Part shown: positions 54,906-64,000 of the stretch, in pieces
How the letters are laid out: each line of letters starts with the position of its first letter
How positions within the stretch are numbered: position 1 is the first letter of the stretch
DNA from: Hyposmocoma kahamanoa
Lineage: Eukaryota; Arthropoda; Insecta; Lepidoptera; Cosmopterigidae
Assembly (NCBI RefSeq): GCF_003589595.1
Contig: NW_020653713.1
Location: 3,386,574 to 3,450,573 of the forward strand
Direction of reading: 5' to 3'
Length of the DNA: 64,000 nucleotides
Made by a program: the position numbers and the translations under genes
The notes under the pieces: generated by a model
Database searches by the model: none
Seen by the model: only the letters and a program-made list of their open reading frames with translations
What the model was told of the DNA's origin: nothing

Positions 54906-55750
54906 GCCCTACTGAAAAGCAGGTGTTGACTTATGACAAGCACATTTCAAACAAGGAAACCTCACGAAAATCTAAAGCACAAGTTATGAAAGATTTACAT
55001 GATGGCAATTAAAACTGCATCAAAAACAGTATACGCAACATAGTATTTCCAAAAATTTCTCAACTGCCTTTCGGGTGAAGTGTCTCTCTTTTATTTTAAA
55101 AGCACGTTGTCACTGATACATTTTACTATTTACGATACTGGGGTTAGAGGACCACACAATATTGGCAAACTTGGAGCAAACGACGCAAACTACCAACCGG
55201 TAGCTGTTTATTAGATTTTGTACAATAAAATATAACTAATGATGCAGGAAACATTGAATTTTGGTCCGATAACTGCACTGGCCAAAATCGCAATAGTCAT
55301 ATACAGCCTTTACATGTATGCCAGTAATAAATAGGTATAATATCGACATCACACAAAGATTTCGTGTTCGTACACGGGTTTTTGTGATATTTATATAGTT
55401 TTCATAATGTAAAAGATTCTTGACAAAGTAATTTTTGTGTAATAAATATCCTATTAGGAAATTAAACTAATTTTTTTTCGGTAACGTATCACAAAATCGA
55501 AATTTTTTTGGCCGAAATAACGTTTGTTTGTATTTTCATTACACCGGAAACCGAATTATAACGAAACAGTTGTTCTTTCAGTATAAAAGTTGAATATTTA
55601 TCGCAAAGACACGATTAGGTTTGGTTGGTTAGGTTCAGTTAGGTTTAAAAGAAAAAAATATTTTCCTCTCAAAATTACTTTCGAGGTTATGAAATTTCGA
55701 CCAAACGATATTTTTGGAAAATGTCATTTCGGACTGCTGATAGGTAACCT

Positions 55751-55970
55751 TTTTTTCGGATCTAAATCGCGTATATATATTTTTCAAACAAACCAACGTT
55801 TCGGGCTCTTTACAAGTCCGGAACCTGACGTCAGTCGTGACTACAGGACCTGTAAAGGGCCCGAAACGTTGGTTTGTTTGAAAAAACAAATACAGGCGAT
55901 TTAGATCCGAAAAAAAAAATGGTTTCATTTCCTAAGTGTAACAATTGCGAAAACCTAAGAACTCGATAAA
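55751..55970. repeat. palindromic family P, near-perfect cruciform copy
   Basis: Left arm TTTTTTCGGATCTAAATCGC ... CAAACAAACCAACGTTTCGG ... TTTACA (55751-55814) mirrors the right arm TGTAAAGGGC ... CGAAACGTTGGTTTGTTTG ... GCGATTTAGATCCGAAAAAA (55851-55916). The centre carries TGACGTCA. The two long overlapping frames here on opposite strands are mirror images caused by the palindrome. Confidence 0.88.
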
Positions 55971-56007
55971 CACCTTATTGTTTCCCTAACAAGTAAGTAA
56001 TAATTAG

Positions 56008-56297
56008 CAGCATTAGAGCTCCTTGTGAAAGATTTACCTTTATTATTTGTGCCGCCAAGTAATGTGAGCATTATTGTGTTCCGGTTTTGAAGGGTAAGGT
56101 TTCTGGTGAAATTACAGGCACATGGGACTTGTCAAATTATGCCTAAGGGTGACAGGCGCAGTAGCAGTGGCCCTCAGATCTTTGCGATTTAAAGCTCTGG
56201 GTGGCACTGTAACTGTTATGGGCAGGCGTGTAGCTTACCATCAGGCGCACAACTCGTTCGTTACGGCACTTGATATTATATACTCGTATAAAAAATA
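56008..56297 (+). mobile_element. SINE-C, near full length
   Basis: Head AGCAGCATTAGAGCTCC to tail GGCACTTGATATTATATACT. About 20 bases around the TCCAGGGAAGTACTGCC block are lost. Confidence 0.92.
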
Positions 56298-56572
56298 ACA
56301 AGACTAAAACTTGTCGTGTTACTTATTTTGTCGATTTTATGTTACAAACTAAAAAGAAATTTGCATAAAAACACTCAAAGAACTCATGCCACAGTACAAA
56401 AGTTCATTTAAGATATTATAGTTAAAAGTTGATTTAATTTGTCTATGTTACTCGTAATGAATTCCATACAAAAAATGATTTAATTCATAATTAATAAATA
56501 TACGTTAGTAAATTCTAAAATCAGTGTTTGGTTTTGGTATCCTCTTCTCTTCCGTCAATTACTTGGTATAAA

Positions 56573-56702
56573 TAATCGAAAGTGTTAAACTTTTATCGAT
56601 TCTATAAAAACTGTCAATGAAAAGTACCGAAACTGGTAGATTCAATATTTGTTCAAATTTTACAAGACCTGAATACTAACGAATCTGCCACTTTCGATTA
56701 AT
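56573..56702. repeat. short inverted-repeat element
   Basis: TAATCGAAAGTG (56573-56584) and CACTTTCGATTA (56689-56700) are exact complements bracketing about 104 bases. Confidence 0.6.
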
Positions 56703-57109
56703 TGCTAGCAAATTCTAACAAGGTAAACTATTGACTGTGAAATATGTAGAAAAATGCATAAAATTTTTAAATCATGCTAAGGCCTAAGAAACTTTTTATA
56801 TGTTTAAATTAGCTATACTAATTGGGTGTCACTTTCTCGACACTATTAAAACTTATTATTATTCTAAGTCAAAATATAACTTCAAACTGGTCTACTGTAA
56901 GGTATGCGTTTTGTAGTTACATCTAAGGATATTGTCTAAAGAATGAGCTAATTTATTACACAATGGGATGTACTTTATCCGATCATATAAAATCCTGAAA
57001 ACAGGCTATAATAAAATAAAAGTCTAAAAATAAAATATCTTCGTACATACTTTTTATATGGAGTTGCTTCTCTTTAAGTGCTACTGAGAACTAAATTTTG
57101 GTTTTCAAC

Positions 57110-57397
57110 CATTGACTTACAAGTAAATGGACGACGGGTCTAATACAAAAACCACGAAAAAAATGTCCCAAGTCAATCTATTTAAACGTAGCGACATGTA
57201 AAGGAATATGAAAAAGCTAAAACGTTGAATTTAAATTGTAATGTCATCGCAGTACTGTCTAATTTTGCTTGCTTCGCTGTCAGTCGAACAAACGAAGACT
57301 AAAGCGTGAATGACGCTCTGTATACGATTTTAACGCCCTATATAAGTTCGGACACTTTTTAGCGCGGACCCGACGTCCATATAATTGTAAGTCAATG
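57110..57397. mobile_element. hAT-type MITE family H, copy 2
   Basis: Same termini and interior as copy 1. Flanked by the exact 8-mer TTTTCAAC at 57102-57109 and 57398-57405. 288 bp, differing from copy 1 at only scattered bases. Confidence 0.95.
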
Positions 57398-57399
57398 TT

Positions 57400-57785
57400 T
57401 TCAACTAATGCCCTATTGCTATTATGCTATTATAGTTATTAAATTGACATCTATCCTAAAACTTGCAAATTGCCCAGCGGTATAACGACACGCCGCGCCG
57501 CCCGCTGCCCCGTCAGTCGCCATCAGACGCTGGTCGACATCGGATCCGTGTCATATTTTGTCCGCCTGTTCTTGTTTTATTCATATTAATTTACAGCGCG
57601 CGGATTGCGGGACGCGAAGGGCGACCCCCACACCTCCTCACCTCCTAAAATCTAGGCTTGCATTGACATACCTAAGAGCAGTGGTAGTGTAGTAGAAGTA
57701 CGCTTGTTTCTCACTTGAGAAGTTGATTATACGATTTTAATTTCTAAGTTACATACATCTGTGAATGTTTAGTAGAAACACTTCA
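57400..57785. other. spacer with a GC-rich block
   Basis: 57475-57650 is GC-rich (ACGCCGCGCCGCCCGCTGCC; GATTGCGGGACGCGAAGG) and holds a 61-codon frame with no known motif. A decayed MITE or LINE piece is possible. Confidence 0.35.
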
Positions 57786-57787
57786 CT

Positions 57788-57923
57788 GAGGCTCAATTTA
57801 TGTTGCGGTGGCGCGGACTGGAAGCGAATTTTTATAACGATGTTGTACATAGTATAATGAACTTTATGGTCCATTGTGTAACGTACAAACTTGATACGAG
57901 CCGTTCCGCCGCAATATAGCCTA
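57788..57923. mobile_element. possible small inverted-repeat element
   Basis: AGGCTCAATTTATGTTGCGG on the left and the complement of CCGCCGCAATATAGCCT on the right pair approximately, bracketing about 135 bases. Confidence 0.4.
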
Positions 57924-58304
57924 CTGGCGAAGAATCGTATCGTGATCAAACCTGCAGATCGAAGTTGTAAGCCCTTGGAAAACGTTTCAAGTCCCTACTC
58001 CTCATTGGGGCAGCTTGGTGGACTATGAGCTAACAAAGTTCGGACAAAATGGGTAGTCTTGTAAACGCCGCCTGATCGCGATATGATTGCACCTGCATTT
58101 CTTTTTAAATTTTTTCGAGAAGTCACTCGCCAGAACTGTCTGGAATCCATATCTAGCTGGGTGCTTTTTCTACGTGTACATACTACAATGGAAAACCCTA
58201 AATGGTTAAGTTTATTAATTGCAAGTTTCTCACCACGATATGATTTCTTTACGAGAAGCCATCGAGATCACGAAGTACTTTCACGAAGTTCTAAGTGCTT
58301 ACAA

Positions 58305-58532
58305 CATTGACTTACAAATAAATGGACGACGGGTCTAATACAAAAACCACGAAAAAAATGTCCCAAGTCAACCTATTCGAAATTTAAATTGTTATGTCAT
58401 CGCAGTATCGCGCTGTCCGTAGAACAAATGAAGACTAAAGCGGAGTGTCGCGCTCTGTATACGATTTTAGCGCCTTACAAGTGCGGACACTTTTTAGCGC
58501 GGACCCGACGTCCATATAATTGTAAGTCAATG
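58305..58532. mobile_element. hAT-type MITE family H, copy 3 (internally deleted)
   Basis: Same termini, about 60 internal bases shorter than the other copies. Flanked by the exact 8-mer GCTTACAA at 58297-58304 and 58533-58540. Confidence 0.95.
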
Positions 58533-58825
58533 GCTTACAATAATAAAAACAAAAATGTTTCGACTTCAGTTTCGCGTGTGGATATAGTGAGTGTGGTTTG
58601 TCGGAAAAAAATGAGTAACAATGGTAACGCCGCAAGTAATCGAGCTGAAGGCAGTCGTCGACAGCAAAAGAGGGTAGACAGATATGTCTGCTCTTAGAGC
58701 TGTCATCTGCCGCTGACCAGTTAACCCGTGACCACGAAGCATGTAACCGTTCCGAAATATCGGGAAAAAAGAATCATACAAAGAAACTTATATTCAGTGA
58801 ATAACCATGAAAGCCTTAAAATCTA

Positions 58826-59083
58826 GTAGCAGTAGAGCTCCCCGTGAAAGAGTTCGCCCAGGGAAGTAACTGCCACCTTACCTATTTCTTCCGCCAAGCA
58901 GTAATGTGAAATTATAAGCACATGGGACTTGTCAACTTATGTCTCAGGGTGAGGCGCAATGACAGTGCCTCTCTGGTCTTTGTATTTTAAAGCTTTGAGT
59001 GGCACTGCAACTGCCGTGGACAGGCGTGTCGCTTAACACTAGGCGCACAACTTGTTCGTCCTGACACTAGATATCATAAAAAA
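58826..59083 (+). mobile_element. SINE-C copy
   Basis: Head GTAGCAGTAGAGCTCCCCG through to the CTAGATATCATAAAAAATAA tail. About 40 bases of the GCATTACTGCGTTCCGG...GGTG middle are missing. Confidence 0.92.
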
Positions 59084-59329
59084 TAATATTGTCAATTTTA
59101 TTCTTGACTAATTGTATCTTTTTGCTGTCTGCATATTACTGATAGTGATGATGGACGTTTTGAAGCTTCAAACAATAGTGCACAAGTGCAGACCATAGAT
59201 ATAGGAAAATCTATGGTGCAGACCGCTGTGACGTCACCCACCATCTCCTACGACGAGGAGCCAAATACAACATTAAACGTAGGTGGCCTTACATGGTTGT
59301 CCGCGACCAAAAACATTAACTATTTTACA

Positions 59330-59386
59330 TTTTGTCCGACCACCCAGAAAATACAGTAAGTGGACTGTAGTTTTTGGGTGGTCACC
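59330..59386. repeat. hairpin
   Basis: GACCACCCAGAAAATACAG and CTGTAGTTTTTGGGTGGTC pair with small offsets. Confidence 0.7.
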
Positions 59387-59879
59387 TAATAAACGTAACA
59401 TAAATTCACCGAAGTCACAAGGTATTCTAAATTACAACTGTCGTCAACACCTATATTCAATTGCAGGACATAGATTTCTTCGAGGAAGGTGCACGATAGA
59501 TAAAACGAAATAATGAAATATTTTAGAAAAATCAATGACAAATTTAAACAATATCTTTTAGAAATACGAGGTTAATTTGATAGAGAAAGAGATGTAATAG
59601 CATCTGTATCAGTTAGATCAACGGATAAATCAATTCGACGCAAAATGGACGCTAACAATATTGGCGGTGGCCATTGTTTATTTCTCTGACAAAAAGTCTT
59701 GGATCGGGTGAGGTTTACTCCCATTATCCTATTACCATGTTCCCTTTAGAACTAAGCGAGTGTTTGAAAAAAATATTATAATTCCTTTTTTGCTAAAACA
59801 ATTACCTACTATTGGACTTACAAAAAGAGATGGCATTCAAATCTAGAAAGAAAACCGTGCATTTGCAGTCATGTCTTCA

Positions 59880-60030
59880 AGAGGACGACCGATGAACCAA
59901 GGCTGTCACTGAGTGGTACCCGATAGGAGCGAGACGTCCTCGAGGTAGACCACCTGCTAGGTGGTTGGATGATATCGCCGGGGTGGCCGGAAGACTGTGG
60001 ATGAGACTCGCATTTGTGTTTCACCTTTAA
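59880..60030 (+). pseudogene. RTE-like LINE ORF end
   Basis: Frame KAVTEWYPIGARRPRGRPPA, RWLDDIAGVAGRLWMRLAF matches the (T)W.P..G.R.RGRP..RW.DDI block near the RTE ORF terminus. The antisense 68-codon frame is a shadow. Confidence 0.78.
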
Positions 60031-60034
60031 AGTC

Positions 60035-61525
60035 ATAGGCACATTTTTAATTGCAACCGTTCTACGACTCAGCAATTAAAGCCATAAATATAGGCCGCCA
60101 CAGGTATTCGATTCTCAACAGTAATGTGTAATAATAATTGCACAAGGTAAAAAAGAAAAACAAATGTAACAAAAAATCAACTGCGAATATACCTGAATGG
60201 GTGGGGGTGGGCATTTGTTACAATTTGCCAGTTCGATCCCGGATGCGGGCCGTCTCTAATGGGCGATGCTTTATTTGGCTGCCAAAGATCTGCCTTACAA
60301 TTTACTCAGCGACCATTTTTGTAAAAAAAAAACTTTCTTAGTGACTAGTAATTTATGATCTAGTTTGTTGGTATACAATGAAAAAATAAAAATTATTGAT
60401 TTTTGTCAAATGGCTCCACTAGTTTGCTATAATCATTAAATACAAAAATGATCGGAAAAAAAAACGAAAATTTAATCGACTCGACAGGACTTGAAACTGT
60501 AACCACGGGATTTCGTCCCCATCGCACTTCGGAAGTTTTCGATCTTTATATTTAATACATATAATTTACTTTAGCACCCTGTATGATGGCACTTCTTTTT
60601 GACCTTGACTTGTGTTTAACCCTTGAGTATCAGCGTATCCCGGTGTCAAATGCACCTGTTTCGTCTGCACCCAATCCCAACTGCCTTCGATAAATTAGAT
60701 TAAAAGTCATATATCTGCTGTGGGTTTTGTAGGTTCGCTCTTGAAGAAGCTTTTTTAAATATTTACTCAAAAATATCAATATATTTTTTCCTTTTTCTTT
60801 TTAAATATATTTGGCAAGAAGCTTACCTACATATAAATTGGAATTTAATCTTTCACAGGAAGTGTTCGTTTTCCATTGATTCTGAAAACAATACACTTTT
60901 TGAGTTAATACACTATTGTATTAACAGTAAGATGTCTGTAAGAGTGTTTGTAATTTATGTGGCGCTATACTAATTTTATTACATAATAATATATCATTAA
61001 CTATGTACGTATAAAACAAACTATTTATTTCTTGCACAGTACACAGCCAATACAGTAAATTAATTTAATCATTCATAGTATCCGAGGCTATACAAATCTA
61101 GAAAACTCTTACCCACTTTGGATGTCGCTTGTGCACTAAGTCCGATTCTTCATTCACATCACGCCTATTTTCATTTGGTCAAGTCTTTATTTGTATACAG
61201 TGCTTATTTGGCAGTAATTGTTTCGGACGGATGTCTTACGGAGATCGAGAGTAGACCCCCCTGATACGAATCGGACATATTGCGCAAACGCTCTAATGAT
61301 TGTCAGAAAGGCGAGTTTACTGTATGTACGTACCATAAGAGTACGTCAATTATGCTTTTTTCCTATGGGAAATTTTACAGTTGACCTTGACTGCGCTACC
61401 GGACAAAGGGGCGAGCTGTAGCACTTAACCCGCATAATAAATTAAATAGCGGGTCTGAGGGCGCCCAAGTGGACACGGATCTCGACTCAAAATGCTACTG
61501 AATCCTTCCAATAGAAGCGCGTGCT
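60035..61525. other. intergenic DNA, no gene recognised
   Basis: Short frames only; no recognised repeat family. Confidence 0.4.
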
Positions 61526-61528
61526 TAA

Positions 61529-61773
61529 GGCTCAACTCACACTGGCGCAAAGTCAAAGATTCGCGACGCGTCATGTTTTTCGCCTAAAGCATATTCATCT
61601 CTATTTTCCCATTATTAAGGTACAATTTGTGTTATGCAAATATGGAATCGCGTGTCGACGCCGACCACACTGTGAACCGGTCACGCGACGACGTCCGTCG
61701 CCATGCGTAGTAGTTGAAAAACAGGACGCGACGCGACGCGACGCTTCGACTCTGCGCCAGTGTAAGTTGAGCC
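61529..61773. mobile_element. inverted-repeat element M (245 bp)
   Basis: Left end GGCTCAACTCACACTGGCGC and right end complementing to GGCTCAACTTACACTGGCGC differ by one base over 20. Inside lies a (GCGAC)n run at about 61727-61745. MITE with GC-rich inner arms; frames over it are chance. Confidence 0.82.
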
Positions 61774-62183
61774 ATAGAGGAGTACCTACGCGGGTACACG
61801 CTGAACTGGGGGGTCATTTATATTAAAAACTCAGCTTAGTTACTAAAACGTGTGAATACTTACGATAGCGCGAAGCAGAATATAATCAATGCCATCTAGC
61901 GGTGGTCTTACACACTAAACGCGCATTTTTTTATTATGCTAAGCACAGACGGGTAAACCAAATGGTCACTTTATTTATTAATCTATTTTATCGTAATTTT
62001 CATGTAGATTTCCAGTTGATGATTTATGCATTGGTTAGGTGCTACATGCAGAACAAATCGAAACAATAGTTGATTTAACTCACAAATCAGAAAGATATAG
62101 TAGGAATCAGGTTCATCTTCTCGCTCAAAAACCCATGCAGGTCCCATGTGTCTTAAACTAGACAAAACCCTTTTATTACAAAA

Positions 62184-62491
62184 GCAGACCTCAAACATTT
62201 GTAGAATTACATGTATTTGCCAAGTTTTATTGAAATTGGTTTACGGAAAGTGAGTGAAAACCAATGAACATGATTCATTCCCTAATTTGTCACTCTTAGA
62301 GGTACCACATTTTATTCTATTTTAAATGGGATGACTACGGAGATAACCCTTTTCCAATAAAGAAAGAATCGTTGAAATCGGTTAACAAATGTCGGATCAT
62401 AATATAAGGAGATAATTACGTAATATACACACAAAAAAAGGAAAAAAATACAACCGAATTGACAACCTATGTTTTTTTTAAATCGGTTAAA
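62184..62491 (+). repeat. RTE-type LINE 3' UTR, copy D3
   Basis: GCAGACCTCAAACATTTG, GTATTTGCCAAGTTTTATTG, TTGAAATCGGTTAACAAATG and the AACCGAATTGACAACC...AAATCGGTTAAA end are all in order. Confidence 0.78.
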
Positions 62492-62933
62492 ATTCCCTGT
62501 TCTATGAGTACCAGAGCAACTCCATTCAACTGAACACTGACCAGAACCGATTCAATGCCGATCGCTGGGCCACCGAGTTACCAGTATACTCTGCCTATAT
62601 TACTTAAAAATAGAAGCTACAAGCAATAAAATAACATGTTGTTTTCTAAATTAACCATATCGACAAGAGAAAACGGTAAAAAAGGAACGAAACATAATAA
62701 CAATTTGCGGTCGCACACAGTTATTTAACAAGGGGACCATTATTGGCGCAATTACCCTAATTTATGTTCGGCAAATGTTTTTTGTTAAAGACAGTCGGAA
62801 AAAAAATTTACTGTTAAGGACAAGACTCACCTGAGTCGAGTCGAGCGCGAGTCATCTGACCACGGACTCGAGTCCAAAAAGAACTCGAGTCGTTTAAACG
62901 GTTTGAATCCAATACTCGACACGCAGTGACTCA

Positions 62934-63101
62934 GGGTCGTATTCCAGAACTCTACTCAAGGCTCAAATCGGGACTTGAGCAGACTTGAGTATGATTTCAA
63001 GCACTGGAATTACGACCCTAATGGCAAGGACTTGAGTATGATTTTCAGTGCTCACTGCAATACTCAAGTCCTGACTTGAGTATGGTTCTGGAATACGACC
63101 C
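62934..63101. mobile_element. inverted-repeat element N (168 bp), nested
   Basis: GGGTCGTATTCCAGAAC is exactly complemented at the right end. Flanks are TCA and TTA, compatible with a 3-bp TNA duplication. An internal GGAATTACGACCCTAA near 63005-63020 repeats the right terminus, suggesting a partial duplication. Confidence 0.78.
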
Positions 63102-63387
63102 TTAGTCTCGAGTAGAACAAGCAGCGTTCAATTTTACTAAACATCTAGGTACTGTTGACCACGAATTAAATAAAAAAACAAAAACCCAATATCGTGAGTT
63201 AAAAAAAAAGATGTTAAAATTTAATTATACTAGGTACAGTTTAGCACACTACACCACAACACCGTTCAGTAGGTACCTACTTACTAGACTCGAACTCGAC
63301 TGGTTACAACTCAAACTGGAGCGTGAATCGTTACGTAAATAGACTCGAGCACTAATGTGGAACTCGAGTCTATTTGGACACTCGATA

Positions 63388-63835
63388 GAGCGCGTTCTCA
63401 TTATGTCGTAACGTTTTATTTATCGTTGGACGAGTGTCGCGCCTAGCCTGTTACCATATCACGACTATCTGTCGCGACTCTGTCGTGGACGTTTATTTTA
63501 TTGTTGAACGACTGTATCTAGCTGTTACCACTAGATTGTAACGACAATTTATCGGTTCACGGCAGCCACCTTGTCGTTTGCACGACAGAATCGTTCGAAG
63601 CTGCAATTATCTCTCGTGACATTTTTATGGTGGCGTTTTATTTGCCTGTTTTATCAGACGACTGTCGTTCTAGCTCTTCCCATTGTCACGACAATCTGTC
63701 GTCGTAACGTCAAAGAAGTCGTAAACGGCAGTTAATTGTGTCGTTCTATGTGTGAACAACTTCATTTAAATATACAAGCCACGACAATTTGGATTGCACG
63801 ACTATCTGTCGCCACGACACAATGGGAACGCGCCC
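63388..63835. mobile_element. MITE family J, copy 2 (448 bp), nested
   Basis: Ends GAGCGCGTTCTCATTATGTC and complement of ACACAATGGGAACGCGCCC, flanked by ATA on both sides (63385-63387, 63836-63838). It is about 175 bases longer than copy 1, with the extra part in the left-centre. Confidence 0.87.
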
Positions 63836-64000
63836 ATAGGCTCGTAATACATTGAGCAGTGAGTCTCTGTTTTTATGAGTCGAGAATGTAATGGGAATGT
63901 AGACTCGAGTTTTTTACAACACTAGTATTAAAATTATTATTAGATGTAACATCAAACACGTCGACAAGTCTTATTTTGGTTTTGGTTTTGTAATATTGAT

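Larger units (their letters stand above)
62825..63930. mobile_element. CTCGAGT-rich element with two nested MITEs
   Basis: ACTCGAGT or close variants recur at about 62865, 62884, 63105, 63340, 63362 and 63902. The right border region reads GACTCGAGTTTTTTACAACACTAG, whose complement (CTAGTGTTGTAAAAAA) looks like a hAT end. The left border is not clear. MITEs interrupt it at 62934-63101 and 63388-63835. Confidence 0.5.

Noticed and set aside
55590..55928. Two ~100-codon ORFs on opposite strands
   Set aside because: Both arise from the palindromic family P arms; their peptides mirror each other because the DNA is an inverted repeat.
57463..57648. Possible gene in a GC-rich block
   Set aside because: 61 codons, no motif, no splice context; composition alone is not enough.
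61521..61826. 101-codon ORF and its antisense partner
   Set aside because: Lies across MITE M and its inverted arms; no domain.
1..64000. CRISPR arrays, rRNA genes, bacterial operons, host multi-exon genes
   Set aside because: No regularly spaced direct repeats, no rRNA core sequence, no polycistronic layout, and no exon set resembling a conserved host protein was seen on either strand.

Overview
This looks like a gene-poor, transposon-filled stretch of an insect nuclear genome, most likely a moth or butterfly. The sequence is AT-rich. Every recognisable protein-coding remnant belongs to a mobile element, mostly non-LTR retrotransposons (LINEs) of RTE, CR1/Jockey and R1-like type. The interspersed repeats resemble those I know from Lepidoptera. 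The host assignment is an inference from repeat style; no host exon, rRNA gene, functional tRNA gene, CRISPR array or operon was found. No intact transposase or reverse transcriptase is present.

Layout. 0-1.8 kb: 3' end of a broken Ty3/Gypsy element and a probable LTR. 2-7 kb: a tRNA-derived SINE, a CR1-like LINE tail and an internally deleted piggyBac-like element with TTAA flanks. 7-10.5 kb: an R1-like LINE relic and a LINE/SINE chimera interrupted by a GGGCGCG-ended MITE. 11-25.7 kb: many short retroposons (called SINE-C here), RTE LINE tails, two tRNA-derived SINE families (SINE-A, SINE-B) and palindromic elements. 26-31 kb: one of two ~507 bp inverted-repeat elements, a composite RTE/CR1 LINE relic and a LINE RNase H domain. 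32-37.8 kb: a probable piggyBac transposase relic, three LINE reverse-transcriptase tails and a (TATTC)n microsatellite holding a 10-N assembly gap. 38-51.6 kb: further SINE copies and several MITEs, two nested inside SINE-C copies. 51.6-64 kb: LINE scraps, a near-perfect palindrome, two of three hAT-type MITEs with exact 8-bp target duplications, and a CTCGAGT-rich element carrying two nested MITEs.

How the parts relate. RTE-type LINEs are the commonest coding relics and are plausible past sources of retrotransposition enzymes. The window is dominated by non-autonomous passengers: about 26 SINE-C copies or fragments, six SINE-A, about six SINE-B, and many MITEs. Nesting gives relative ages: SINE-C is older than the GGGCGCG MITE, the K-type MITE and the CATCCG-rich hAT element, each of which lies inside a SINE-C copy. 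Repeat family names (SINE-A/B/C, family G, H, J, K, P and so on) are local labels, not database names.
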